Shown here one piece after another: positions 12,901-27,900 of a stretch of 64,000 nt of DNA. The translations under genes were made by a program, and so were the position numbers. Origin of the DNA: Phylloscopus collybita (taxonomy: Eukaryota; Chordata; Aves; Passeriformes; Phylloscopidae). The first letter of the stretch is position 1, and every line of letters starts with the position of its first letter. The stretch lies in assembly GCA_027886175.1 (NCBI GenBank), contig JAJNNQ010000075.1, positions 59,970,001 through 60,034,000 of the forward strand, given 5' to 3'. The notes beneath the pieces were generated by a model. That model was not told the DNA's origin and did not search any database. It saw only the letters and a list, made by a program, of their open reading frames with translations.

Positions 12901-15900
12901 AGAAAGGCAGTATTGTAACTCAGAAATTAACAGTGCTAGAGAGTGGGGAAACCATCCCACCTCACTGCAGGGAAGAAACTCAAAGGAAACCTTGCTGTAG
13001 GAAGTATGAAAGGCCCTGGCCCCATGTGGCAATTCATTCACATGCGCCCACAGAATTGCTTCCAGGGTCATCTTGAAGAATCAGATGTAACTTGAGGGAT
13101 CATCTCCATTGGTTGGTGCAGTGACTTTCACATCTTTCACTCTACGTGATTATTTGATCAGAAACAGACATGAGCCACTGATGCCATTACACAAGCCACA
13201 TCCTCCAGTCCCAAGCAGGAGCCATGACTTTGTCTCAGCTCAGAGAAAAATGCATTGGCCTACGAGGAGTTCAGACTCAGCACCAGCTACTCTAGAGCTG
13301 AAGGGAGTAGAAGTTCTATTTGCAATTTGTTGGCACACAATACTAATGGTCATACATTTGCACTTAGGATGTTTGAGTCCTTGAACTGACCGTACAGTCA
13401 TTAGCTGATCAAACACACTTCCCAACACATCTCTGACAAGGATGAGTGCCATATCCTGCCTCTTGTGCAGCACCAATTTCAGCTTCCATTTCCTTCAGGG
13501 CTTGGTAGTGCAGCTTCTTCAAGCAAACACAAACAGCGACATGTGGGCCATATTCTCTGGTCATCTCCTATGGCCAAGAGAGGTTTCTTCAGCCACAGCT
13601 GGATTCCAGCTCAATCTTCCTGCATGAGGAGCCCATGCAGCCCCTCTCTGAATGGTTGCTGGTGATGGTGAGTGTCTGTCTGTGAGCTGATCAATAGGTG
13701 ACACCCAGACTTCAACAGATCTGGAAGAGGTGTCCATCTGAAGTGTGCAGGAATCCTGTCTGCACACGTCCATCCTCTCTGCCCCCATCCCATGTCTCTC
13801 TGTTTGTAACTTCTGATAAAAGCAGCCTAAATAAAACAGTCTCTATTGTCTCTCTGCCCTTTGAATAGTTGACCTCTTTGTACCAATTTAGAAAACCATA
13901 CTAATGGTACCTCTGCCTGCTCAAACCTCTCTAGGAATAAATAATGCAAGGAATGGGGGCTGCAGGCTTTCAAAAAAGGTACTTAAGTTGGGAAAGTACT
14001 ATGCAGCTGTAAACATCAGTGAAAAAAAGGAGGTTAACAAAGTTTCTTTGTAAAAAGATAATGCAGAAGAATAAATGATTCCCTGCTTCCTCCTCAGCCA
14101 TGTTTTTCAATGATGAGGCTTAAATGACTAGCAGACCAACTTGCATATGAATATGAAGCATTTGAAATGATTATTTCCCATATAATACTGTTTGCAGAGT
14201 AATGTGTCATGAGTTGTTATTCATGGGGGAGATACAGTAACAGTGATCCATAGTAAACACATTAACAATACACATGCAAACCCCTTCCTATTTTTAACAT
14301 TATTCTCTGCATCTTGATGTAATGACAGGATGTCTCTCATTATGAAAATGAATGAGGGAAAAAGGAAAAGGCTATGCCCAGGTGACATGGGGACAGCAAC
14401 CTTCAGTGATACTCGTGCTCTTAAATCCCTTTGGCAATTTGGAAAATTCAGCTTCTATGGCTACAAGGCTTGATCCTCCTCAGCTAGTGTAGTTTTGCAC
14501 AGCTCCACAGAGTTCAGGGGTAGTATGCTAAAGTACACCCACTGAGGATGTGACTCATAGATTTCGAAGGTAAAAGTTTGGCTATATTTGATCTCCAGTA
14601 TGGCACAAGCAATGGGTTCACAAGTGGTGATTCACAATGGTTCACAAAGCGTTCAGAGAAGGGTGTAATTTAATTACCCTTCTGTCATAGCACCTTTTTC
14701 TCTTTCCCCCAGGTTTTGATAAAAGATCTGTTTCTTGAGGACACAAGGCTATGATAAGCACATTGCTGACAAAAGTTTAAAAATGCAACATTGTGAAAGG
14801 ATGCTCCAAGCAGGAGCAAATCTATTGCTACCAGGGAATTCTACTGTTCTCCAGAAAGCCTACTTTGATGTTTGCGAGGCAAGGGGGAGATTCTACCTGC
14901 TCAGATTTTCTTTAGGGTAGTATTTTCTGAAAATGTACTCACTTTTAGGATGTCATCTAGATGCATTACTTCTTGATCCAAGTCCTGAAACTCTTTATAC
15001 TGCTCTTTATGTGGCTCAAGAGCTAAGAGAAGCCCTTGCAAGGCTTCCTCAATGCTTCCATCGAGATAAGATTTATATCCTTCTGATTCCCCACTAATGG
15101 ATCCCTCACACGGCAGCCTCTCTGGGGTCAGGGGTGTCTCTGCTGATGTAAGCCTTTTGACTAGCTGCTTCGTGATGTTGCCCTCATAGGTATCCAGCTC
15201 CACGGGCTTGAGTTCTGAACCTTCATCCGTGTCCTGCAGGAGAGACACCGGGACACTCACTTCCACAAAGACACGATCGCTCCCAGCATCAGAGGGTTTT
15301 TGGCAAACTTCAGGAGCTGCCCTTGGGGTGTTCTTGTTCTCAGCCACCACTCCCTCTCCGTGGGACGGCAGGTCCTTTGGCTCAGCAACAGAGTCTCTGC
15401 GGGAGTCGCTGCTGCTACAGTCCAGGCTTGAGCTCTGGGAGGACTCAAGGGCTTGGTGCTGGGTGGGGGTCGCAGTGATGTCAGGGCTGGAGCTGACATG
15501 AGCAGTCGAGGACTCGGCTGAGTTGGCAGGGGGCACGGCGTCTTCGTAAGGCAGGTCACCAAAAGTGAAGGAGAGAGGCCGCTTCTCAGTGGCCACTGTC
15601 CCGTTTTCAAATACATCATCTGGCAAATTCGACTGAAAAGATAACAGGGAGAAAATGTTTTTTGTGCAGCATTGGAAAGAGAATAAAAATACAGCACGTG
15701 CCCAGGAAAGAAAAAGGCAAGGAAAAAATTAAAGAAGCATTCAAGACTTGAGAGATGGAAAAAATATTTCAAATCAAACTTCCACTTTCATCTGGCACAG
15801 CTCCTCAATTTCAGCATGAAACCTGCTGGAAAACCTGGTCTCAGCATCTCTCTGCTAAATAGAGAGCTCTAGGAAATGATCTCCAGAAGAGGGACATGAA

Positions 15901-18900
15901 TACTGCTCACCCTACTATATTCTTTCAAACAGCATTTCCAGTGCACTGCTCTAGTTCCTGTACCATTGCTCTTTTTAATGGGATTGTACGTGAGCCACCT
16001 TGTCTGCATCTTCCTACTCATCACAGATTTCTGTTCTACTTATTTTCTGACTTCTAAAGTAGCAATCCAGAAAATGTTACACAGTTTGCTCCAAAAGTTT
16101 CTCTAGTGTCATGGTGGTTATGTGGTGATAGTACTGTGCTATTTCTTTCTTTTTTATCCCATGGCCTGCATGTGGCATGGATGTCTGGAACAATTGTTGA
16201 ACAGGAGTTATACAGGAGTCCTGTCCAATGCGAGTTTCTGCTGAAATGACTCAGCAAAACTGGTGGTGTATTGATCAGGACACCGATCATTTAAGAAGCA
16301 AAACCAGCCTATGCAGACTCCAGAATTTACTAGGGCAGATACATATATACATATATGTTCATCTCTGACTGACGTATAGGGAAAAATCACCATAGGAGTT
16401 ACAACCTGCCTATCTGACCTACAGACCTTGCTTTGTTATGCAGCCAGCTCACAGAAATGCATGGCACAGATGGAAGGCAACTACTATTTTGCTGACAATT
16501 TGCTGGAAAGAACTGTAGGCATTCACATGTTGCTAAACTTAAGGTTTAAGCGTCCAAAACTTGATTTTTCTTTTCTAGTATTATTATCAGCTTTTTTTCC
16601 CCAAAACAATCATAGTCAAAGGTTTATTTCTTCTTTCCCTTGGCATGGATGTGCTTTTAGCTTCTGGAAGTCACATTACTAGGCAAATGTAGAGCGTCAA
16701 TCAGTGTAGCAGGTGATTTTAAGAACACTGTTGGCTTGTATTCCTGCCCTGCTCTCTGCCCACAGATAGCTGACTTCTGATCATTATCTCTATAGAAACC
16801 AAGAGGAATTTTGATTTAATGTGAGCTACATGGGCTCACAGTTATGTCCTGCCCTCTAATCAGTCAGCAAAATGAGTGAGTTGCAACAGAGAGCAACACA
16901 TGAAGCATGCGTGGGAATGGAAATGCCACACAGGAACCGAAAAAATCCTTCACCAAATGAAAACCAGGACTCACATATAGCTCTAGCCCTGCTTTTGGGC
17001 TTAGCCTGAGCGATGGCAGGTCACTAAAAGAGCGACTGCGACGAAGCTTGTCAAAGAAAGTGTCTTGAAGAGCATCTAAGATTGTCAACTTTGGCCTGTC
17101 TTGCAGGGGATGCAGCCATTTCTTCAACAGTTAAAGCAAAGAGGGTGTGAGGAAGGGCAAGTTAAATGAATGCTTTGTAGCAGAGTACTAAATTACAGGC
17201 ATGGGATGCGGCACTTGTAAAGCAAATCTCTGTACAGATGGCCTGATTAAGCATTCAGAATTTGATTCATGCAAAATGTAGGAACACCCTGTGAATATCT
17301 TCAGTACAGGTGCAAATTTTATCACAGGATACTTAAAAATACTTGTGCTATAATGGTTGTTTAACTACTGTTGCAAAATGAAAACACATTTTTTAAAGAT
17401 TATTCAAGTACCACAGCAGTCAGGCAGGAAGGATAGGTATGCATTAATTGGCCACATAGTTTCAAAGATGCCAGGATCATAGTCACCTTCTTTTAAGATT
17501 AGCAGCTAGGAATGCACTTGCTTTATAAGTATTTGTAAGGGTAACCTGCTGGAACCAGGGGAAAAAAAGCTTAGACATGTAAAGCAGTGAAATGTTTGCA
17601 GTGTTTGAACTGCTCTAAGGTTTCTCATTACATAAACGCGAAGCCAAACAGAGCTTACGAAGAATGAGTGGTCCTTGAAGGTTGGTGTTTCAGGAGTGCC
17701 TTGGCTGTACATGGACATTCTCCTCTGGAGAGCAGATGCCTTGCTTACATTTCCTGTGGATGGGGTCAAGTCTTCAACATCAAAGGGGCTATGGATACAC
17801 AAGCAAGAGGGGAGAAAATAAAAGGTTGTTAGGCTGAGCAAGAGGGACTTTCAGGTCCATAGAAACCATTTCTGAAAGGGTGGTTTATTAGCACATCAAA
17901 ACCCAGAGGTAGCAAGTTTTTAAACTGAAGTGTTTAAAGAAAATGTTGTTAATTAGACAGCAGTCTCAGAAGTGTGGTTTTCGGTTCTGATAAAAGTGTT
18001 CCCTCAGAAATCATTTATGTAGTGTAGTCTGATGTTATTCTTCTCACATGAAAAGTATTCTCGGATTTGAGTTGCCAAGTGTCACACATACTAATGAGAA
18101 AGGTGCTCAACTATTAATAGAGCTGTTGCATTATAAAGGAAAGCAGGAGCTGTTATTGCTGGCTTCATGTTTATTGCATTACAAGAAAAAGCACACATGA
18201 TTGTTAAAAGTTAAATGTATCAATGCTTCTTCAGAAAGGACACTTACTTATTTCATAAAAATGCAGTGAGAATTGGGTTTGTACGCTAAGGCTACCAGCT
18301 CACCTATGCTGACCAATCTGAATAGAAAACACCAAGAGATTTCCCATCACTCATGTGGTGTATGAAGCCCTTAAAAGCCAGCTTTTCAAGATGGGCCAGC
18401 TCCTGAACTTTGCTATGCTAGTGTAAATCCATAAATTCAGCACTAATTTTCACATTGATCTTTTAAAATATTAAATATATATATATATGAGCATTCAGTT
18501 TTATCCCATTTTTAAGTTTTGAAGTAAGCTTTAGGCAATTCTGAGATCTATCATCACTAAGTAGGTCCCATACCTTGTAATGTCAGTACTCACCAAACCT
18601 AATTTAACAGCTGAAACTAGGCACAACCCTCTTTTACCACAGGAAAAGCAGGCAAACTGTGGCTGACCATGAACTACTTCTCATATATCAAACTTGGGCC
18701 ACAGTTCCTTCACAATGTTCCTTGGCAGGGAAAAATATGGAGAGAACAATCCACACGGATGAACCTTTTTTCTTTGGTTGAAGTTGTACAGCTGATTGAC
18801 TGATTGACCAACTGACCAAGGAGTTCTACTTACTACCAGGTGATCTCAAGGTTCAGCTTTACTGTGCCAAGGTCATTAATGTCTACTGCAACCACCTGAG

Positions 18901-21900
18901 GCCGAGCTGCAAACAGGTCTTTTGTCTCACAGGTTACACTTCCCACAAGGATATGAGTAGCGAGCCCTTTAACTTCTGTGACCTGCAAGACACAAGGACA
19001 GAATATTTAGGACCACACAAAGCATTGCAATCCTTAATCCCGAGATAATAGTTTTGATTGTCTGGCCTGGCCCCCTCGCTAAAAAGCTTCTAAAATATGA
19101 TTGTTTGTTGCATTACTTAAGGAAAAAATCTAGGGTTTGGTGGGTTTTTTTGGTTTAAGAAATGCTTAGTTGCATATGATCATGATTCTATGTTTTCTTT
19201 ATGTTTCTATAGGAGTCAGAAGAGAACAACCATATGGCTCAGACCAACGGGCTGTCTAGTCTTGTATTTGATCTTTTCACTAATGATAACTGCAGCCCAA
19301 GGGGAGAGTGAGAACTCAGCAGTTGACAAATTCCTGACTGGGAATCTCCTGATGTAGCTTGCCTAATTAATAATTTCCAAGGGAGCTCCATTCCAGGTAT
19401 TCCTCTCTTGTAACTCTGAAGTCATGTAATAGTTTGCACCGAGGATGGCTTTTGGTGAGAACTTCCACAGATCTGCTGTTGAGGAAACATCTCCATATAT
19501 GTTGTTACAGTAAGAGTAGAGCACTGTTTGTATTTAGAGATACATTTGCCTGGAAATTCAGAGTGACAGTTCTATATGCAGCTCCTACACAAACCAGCCT
19601 TTGGCTGTTTGGTTGAAAGTCACTTCTTGAGCCTTTTATGTGAAAGTGTTTGGATAGAGTCCAAAAATGGAATAGAATATACTCATTAACCTTAATAATA
19701 CTGGGATTCTTGTGTACTATAGAAAGGGGTTCTCTCCTCTAACTTTCCACCTTAAACCTGTATGTTAGATTGAGGAGTGACTCACCATGTGTCACAACTT
19801 GCCTTTCACTGAAAACCTACTATCTCATGCATTTGGGATTATTTTGGTTGTGGGTTTTGTAATCACTTGCATTTTTGTTCATAAAGTCTTTGCAGTGTCT
19901 AAGCGGGCCATTTCCCCTAAGATTTTTAAGACATTTTCCTGTTTAAGCTACCTAACCAGGGACATCTGGAATGGTTTTTAGCAGCAATTTCTACACAGGG
20001 GTCAGAGATTGGATATCTCTAGGTTGAAGGCTTGTTGGAAAGAAAGCATATGGACTTCCTGCCAGGAGAAAATAGTGTTGGGAGGCTGGGGGCGATGAAG
20101 AGATGGAACAGTGATGGAGAGGCTCCAGTTTGAGAAGAAAATCTCTCCCACAGCTCTCACAAACTGATTAGTCTTGTAGTATCTAAACTGGACAATACTA
20201 CAGCACTTTAGTAGGTGTGACAGAAATACTAATTATGGCTTATTTCTAAAGAGTTTAATGATCTGCTTCTGTGTTTTTGCTGATGGTGCATGAGAAGGCA
20301 GGTTCTTGACTCCTACCTTGCTTGCAGGCAAAGGAGTCAGCATGCATACCTTAATGGAGATCAGTCCAACAATGAGAGGGAGGAAAACCATCTCTTCTCC
20401 ATCCCAGCTTTGCTTGCCATTCACTTCTATTTTGCCTTTGAGTTTCCATCGCTGGCGACCGTAACGCATGAAAATCTAAAAAAGAAAAATCCTTTTATTT
20501 TCTTGAGAAATCTGCTCTCATAAGGCACAAATGTCAGAAACAGAACTGGGGAAAGGGTCTGAGGAAGGTTGGAAGAGTTAGTGGCATAGGTGCTGCCCAT
20601 TGACTTCCCATCGAATCAGAAGGAAAAATCTACCGGAGCATCTCTATCTCTCAGCTCTCCTAATTGCTCCTTTTGGTAGTGTACGCCTCACTCAAGTTTT
20701 TAACTTCATGTAACTTGATGAACCCTAACAAAGCTGCAAGGCATTTCATTCCATTTACAGGGTAGGGCAAGGGAGGTTTGGGAGGGCAGGATGAAAACAC
20801 CTGTGGTCTATCCTAACATCTATAACTTGCTGGATCTTCCCAGGCAGGTGAGCTTACAGCCATTCCCCACCAGAGACCTCCCCAGCTGTGAGGTTTTGGC
20901 TGTCTGATAATGGAACTTAATGACATCTATAGTGCAGTAACCCAATTTGAACCATCAAGAGCAGGAAGACCACTTTGGGGCAGCTGGGAGACACCTGCAC
21001 CAACTAACTGAGCCCACAGAGGAAGCAGGAGTGAGAGCAGCAGGAGTTATTTGTCACAGGGAATGAGAGTGGGAACAAATAAATCTAGGATCGAGGCAGC
21101 TAGGAAATACTGGTTGAGGGGATCCACTATCAATCCACAGCAAATTTCTTGCAGGGTTAGTTCTGTTCTGGAAGAGCTGGAGGCTTTTACTTTAATCCAT
21201 CTCTAATTAACAGGCTCCCAATGTTCTCCACTGAAACACTGCAGTGGCCAGAGATCCTGATGCAGCCTCACAGCAGGTAACATCTGCGTCTTGAGAAATG
21301 AAATTCAGTGTCTTTCTGCTACTTAGCTCTATGATGAAGTAGAGCCATTCAGTAAAGGATCCTTGCAAGGATGTGTTCCATTTGCCCTACATGAATGGGA
21401 TAGTACATATGTTTTTTTCCAGGGGATTTAGAAACTTTTGTCACAAATAGGATTTTTAAAAGCTAAAAAATAAAAGCTCATAGTTCTTCAAATAGCCATC
21501 ACCCAGTTATCTGCATGTAAAATCCATGTCTTCTGACAGATGCCCAGACAAAAGCAGACATACAGAGAACTGCAAGGTTTTACAGAGCACCTATGAGAAA
21601 AATAATAGCTGTTCATTGAGGTGCTGTTGTGAAAAGGTTTTGTTCATCATGATATAAAAAGCAGCAGAGGTTTACCTTACTTTTGATTCTTTTGCTATTT
21701 AATAAACAGTAAACTCATGCACACATACCTCGTATTGATCTCCTGGGCAGAGCCGAGCGAAGCCAGCCAGACCTGAGAAAGAAAGGCACAGAGAGGCTGT
21801 GGGAGGGCTTGGGCTGCCAAGCATGGCTGACCCCAGAAGTGGGGTGCAGTAGTGTGCCCAGGGCCACCACTGCCACACTTGGACAGAAGAGAGCAATACT

Positions 21901-24900
21901 TTCCTGCAGCCCCCCAGCTGCTGTTCATATCTCTCCTCTTACTGCTGCTGCCTGTGCACCCTCCAATCCAAGATAGCTTACCATCCCAATTTTCTATTAT
22001 TTCTTTATACTGTATAAAATTTGTTGGGCTGTGGTCTCTTGCACATGAAAGATTTATACCTTCCATCTTTTTTCCCTATGAGAGCCCAAGGTTTCCTTTT
22101 ATGTAATAACTATAGAGAAAGGAGAAACTGCTTCCTGACGTCATCTGGCTTCAGACACTCAGCTGAGAGCCCTTCCCATGAGGTGTAGGCGAGCTGCTGA
22201 TCTCCCTGTAGTGCTGCTCAACGCTAACCTGGCTGAGCACTACACTACACTTCAACACAGATTCCTTTTTAGTACATCTTCAGAGAGACACAGCAAGCAA
22301 CAGGGGCTCCTTCTGCTTGGCGTTTCTGTAACATTTTCATTCCTATAATAGCTGAGTGACTTTCAATAGTAAGTGCATCATGAAATATGACTGACATCTG
22401 TAATACCAGATTAATCCCATTTTTCCCCCAGAGCGGGAGAAGTAGCACAGCAAAGCACTTGTGATCTGTGTGTGGTTTTGGGGATTTTTAAGGTAGAACA
22501 CAACAATGCTATTTTTATATCAGCACTGTGCGTATGAAATGCAAGTTTCCTGAGGGATCATACTGAAATCCAAGGGGAATTACCACCCATCTCCTGGCCT
22601 GCTGACCTGCTTTTCTACAGGATCCAGCTGGCTGTTTTTTTCCACAGAGGGAGCTTCTCCTTTCTCACAGATCCCCTCAGTATGTAGCCATTGCATTTGT
22701 TTTGGTATAAAAACTTACCCAGCTTTGCCCATTTGAGCCTAAATCTCTGCTTCTAGTGTTGCAGTGCCCAAAGAAAGTGTCTTAAGGCCACATAGAAAGC
22801 CTTTGGCAGAGAAAGGGATGCCACAACAGAACATACAGGGATGTGTTAAAATCAAGGCAAGTATGAGGAACCCTAGTGCTGGCTGCATTTGCAGGGATGA
22901 ATTAGTCCTGCTAGCTGTCCTGTAGGAGCAATTCAATCCCTGCATGCAGTCATGGACTGTCCCCGTGATCTGCTTATCTGCCTCTTCCTTTTCTTTGACC
23001 AGAAAATAGTTTTCTTTACTCATCTTAGTGTTTAGCAGAACAGAGAGGCCCTTGCACAGAGCTCATATTACCAATTCCTTTCTAATTTATTTACTGTTTA
23101 TAAATAATTTAAGATTACTAGCATTCTACCACTGCTTGTCTCTCCCCAGGCATGCTTTTTGTAAGTGAATTTGATCTCTCCTGGGATACAGCACTAAAAG
23201 CACGCGAGGAAAATAAAAGGTCCTTTTTTTGCCCACTGGATGGGGTGGGTAGGTGAAGAAACTCCAGCTTAAAATTCCATATGGATATCTAGGTCTGTGA
23301 GCTGTGAGTGGTCCAACCAGGCTGGTCAAGTCTTTTCAGCATGATGAAGAGGAGGCTGACTTGACAATAGGGCATAAGTACTTTCACAAGACACAAGTTT
23401 TTGGTGACTGAATGGCTTTTGGGGACTAAAAAAATGGCAGGAACCAATGGCTCTATCATACAATTTTAAACATCACACCTTTGTAAAAGCACTGGGCCTT
23501 TAATGCAGACAGGACAGGAGATTGCTTCTGGGGGGTCAGCATAAGTAATGAGGGGACAGGGCCATGATGTGGCTGTGGTAAGGAGGCTGGGCCACCTGAA
23601 GCTCATGCAGCATGTGCAGCTCTGCTGGACTCCTGGACCATCCCTGGCTGGTGGTGGGCTCTGTCAGGCCAGTGTATGGTTCTCCCTGGAGTGAAACATC
23701 TGGCCTTTTCATCTCCTGCTGTCCTGGCTCTTCAAACAGCTATAAGGGCATTTTCCTGTACATCGCAACAGGACACACAGATTCCACACAGTTTTCACAC
23801 TGGGTCTCCCTGGTAAATTTCAACTGACTAATCCTGACCAGTTAGCTAAGCCTGCTGGCACGTTAATTATCTTGATTTTGAAAAATGATTAGGCTTTTTT
23901 TTTCTATAAATATCAGTCATAATAGCTCTGTGCAGCTCCCCTGCTTCCTGACAGCATTGTGTAGGTTGGCTTGCTTTCAGCGTAAGTGACAGGGGGCACA
24001 AAATAAAAATAACTTTCACTGGAATGGCTAGGAACAGATAAGCTTTGGGGAGAGGAATGCTTTGATTTTAAATTAGATCCTAAAGTTAGCTGGATACGCT
24101 GCAGTGTAACTTAAGGAGGAAACTTGCTGTGTGATCTGCAGGCTTTTGTGCCAGAGCTGTTGCAAGCCTTAGCAATAGCGATGGCTGTACTGTCCTATAG
24201 GATTCCTATTCCAAGGGAAAACTATCTAGATAGAAATCTCAGATGCCCTAATTAGAGAATACTTAATACGGCATTTCTCTTTGCTGTTTTCTAATTTGGG
24301 CGTCTTTACACGATGCAAACTGTTCAGAAGCAGCTGCTGCTTGTGCTTTGTGCTCTGCTCCCGCGTGTGAGTGCAGTACCTGCCTTCTCCAGAGCCCTTC
24401 AGTTCTGCCAGAGGATTTGGCATCCAAAACAGAAGGGGCCAGACCTCTTCAGTCAAGGCGTGTGTGACACTGTGACACCTTCTGCAACAGGTCCCACTGT
24501 CAGGAACTGTGCACGGCATTGACAGCAAGCAAAGAAATGCTCCAAGGGAGCTGGAAAATCCCTTAATACACTCTGCAACACTGTTTCATTCAGCATGTGC
24601 ATGCCACGGTTCTGCTCTGTGTTCCTGTACAGAAATATCTGGCTCAGTCTGTGTGTTCATCTAAAACCTGAGGGATGGAGCTAGGAGAACTACAGCATCT
24701 GCTCCAATTATTTTCTCTAATATGAGAGTGCAGAGTAGCTATTTTAATTTAATCTAAGATTAATCTTTATCTTATGCAATGCAATCACAAGAAACAACTG
24801 TGACAAGGCAGGCAGAATCAAAACCTTGTATGAGATTTGTGAGCTCTCAAAACTCCACAAACAATACTGTGGTTGTTTTAAATGGCAAGACATCAAGTGA

Positions 24901-27900
24901 AGAACTAAGAGTTCGTGAATATTTAGATGCTGACTTTGTTTTACAGAACTACTCTCATGCCAGCAACTGAAGATCCAAAAAAGATATCCCTTCCCAATCT
25001 CTTCTTTAAGACATTGAGTCTTAAAGGGATAACAGCATTAGCAATACCTGATGATCCATCAGGCAGTGATGCTTCAAGTAAAACTGATTCCATTGTATTC
25101 AAACCTATAAACTCCCCTGTCATAAAGACAAGGAATAAAATGTAAAGGTGAATGCCATCACAGAGTTTTCCTAGATAACTATCTACAGCTTTTTTGCTGT
25201 TTTTACATTTGGTTAAAAATAGTATTGGTCCCAATTAGCAAAAGTAAAGGAGTTAGAAATAGCTGATGTCAAATTAAGAAGCTATTTTAAATTTCAAGTT
25301 CAACTCCATGGAAATTCAGATAATTTCCCAGTCATCTTCTCAAAGAATTACTGAAATAGAGGCAAAAATTACAGCAGCCTTTAAAATTGAATTGCTTTGG
25401 CTGTTGGGAGGAGTCTTTGTGGGAGGTAATTAGTCTAGAAAACAAATAGCAGAATCTCAGAAAGTCTGTAAGCAGTGGTGTTCTGTTTCTGTAATCCTTT
25501 CCAGTGGGCAGGGGTGTAAATTGGAGGTTTGAAGGCTCAGCAATGGGTGGGGGGATGGGAAACCCTACCTGTCATAAATGCATGTCACACAGCATGTCTC
25601 AGTTCCCTCACCAATGTTTGCAGCAACTGCTACTCTTTCTGAGAAAGAAAGGAAGGGTGAAAAGGCACTTACCTTTCATCTTGATGCAAAACTCTCCCAA
25701 TAGGTTTTCCAGCTCTGCTTCTATGGTACACATGTTCTGTGTTGGAAAAGGGAAGAGTGAGGTCAGACAAAATTTCTTTAGGATTTTTTTTAAGGTCTGT
25801 TTGTAAGGATAGATTCTGTTAGGCAAATTAAAGATATTTTGCAGTAAAATCAATCTCAGAGCCATCCTTCTTGTTTACCTAGGTATGGCCCTAAAAAGTG
25901 GCAGCTATGGCTGCTTTTTTTGACACTGCAACCCTGTGCTCCTCTGCTGCTGCATGCTAATCCTCCTGATGGCAAAGGAGGATCTGCCCTTGGAGAGTAA
26001 CCTGCTCACTCTTCTGGTCCTCTCCAGCCAGGACTTGTGCCAACAGCAGCAGATCTATGCCCAAGTGACTCCCAGCATGATTTAATCTCCCAAGAAACAT
26101 GGACTACATTAAGAAAGACAACTGTGAGAGACTGGGTATTAGACTCTTTCCAGCTCTTCCTTCAGATTTTGGAAGGTTGTCACAGCTCGTGTGCCAGGAT
26201 GTTTGCAACACTACTAGATTGTTGTTCATCATCTACTGCCTGTTTAATAAAATAGATTTTGATCACAGTACGTGCAACACGTAGGATGCAGCATATGTTT
26301 GTAGGCACATGGTTTCCAGTCAACCTGCCATCCCTAAATCTGCAGGTTGGAAGGAGGTATTGGAGTTTAAGTAGGTTTGGGGCAGAATTATGTTTTTGCT
26401 TTTGTGTTGCAGTTCCTAGGTATAACCCTGCTCTCATAGAGTCTAAACTGTTATTTCAAGGAACTCTTTCGGCCCACATAACCTGTCTTTGTCAGTCATC
26501 AGGTATTCACCTGAAGAAAAACAAATACTAATTCTTCTTTGCTGCGTTTGCTTTTATTTCTTCTATCTGGATGAAACTCTCCCTAAAATTAGTGGCGAAG
26601 TTCCCATGACTTTCAAAGAGAGTGAGAGTGAAAAGGATGAACTGATGAGGATGTACCTCTGTGTACTCCTTGTAGCTCCTGTTGATTTCGGTCAAACTCT
26701 CTCGAGCTGCTTTGCTGGCAGGAGACATTGCAAAAGCTTGCTTCATTTTGCTGGCACCATCACAGAGACGCCTTTGGATACAATAGGCTTCGTAAAGCTC
26801 ATCCACCTAGTGGGAACAAGGAAAATGTACTGAGAGAAACCCCAGAAAACCCAGCAAAATAAAACCAACACAATGAAGTCATTTGCATTAAAAGAAAACT
26901 CAGCCAAACCATTACATCCAATGGAGGGCCTGAGGAAATGAAGCTGTGATAGTGTTACAGCCTGTGGAAAAGAAACACAAGATAAAAGTAACTTCCACTG
27001 TAAATATCTCAATAGAGCAATAGTAGATGCCAGCAATTCACCTTCTTGCTCTGCATGCCTCTAAGCATTGCTACTCGTGTTCTCTCCATTGTAACAGTGA
27101 GGCAGGAATGCAGTCAGCTTCTCAAACATCTGTGGAAGAGCTCTTTAAAAGGCAACTGCAATGCCCACACTGCCAAATGTGACTGGAAGGGGTAAATGGC
27201 ACATTTAACAGGGTCGGCAGTGGCTTTGGTTCCCTAATATCAGCCATGGATCAAGGCTGTTGCAGTATTTGACTAATAGGTAGCATTGGAAGCTGGGAGT
27301 GATATTTTGAACTCTTACTGTCCATCCTCCAGAAACTGGAAGTCATACTAGGAATCAGCACAAGTGAAGAGCCTACAAACAGCTGATGTCAAGTTAAACA
27401 AGTATTTTGAACTTCAACCCCACCCCCCCCCAGATATTTACCTCTAGTCATCTTCTTATGCTCCTTTGACATAACTTAGGGATCTAACATATTGTAAGCA
27501 CTCTGGAAGTTTTGCAAAACATAGTCACACACTGTTTGAAGTCTCACCTGGATCTAGCTTCAGAGGGACAGTGGATTTACACTCCTCGTGCTTTGGTCTC
27601 CCTTTTCCCCTCTAATCCCTGTACTGAATGTATACGTTTACTCCAACTGAGTAATATATGTCCATATATACAGCTATATATAGTGGTTTATACTTTTTAA
27701 ACTAAATCTGTCAGATACAGAAGATGTGGGTTTTCTAACCTGACTGTCAGGGTCAGGAGAAAAACACGAATGGAAGAAACTGTCTCTTCTTTCAGCTTCT
27801 AATGTCCCTCTTAAAACAGGATGATTTTTGGGTTTTACCTAAAATAACTCTTTCCATTGTTATCTCTGAAATCAAGGGATCACTCTGTGTCCCACAGTGC

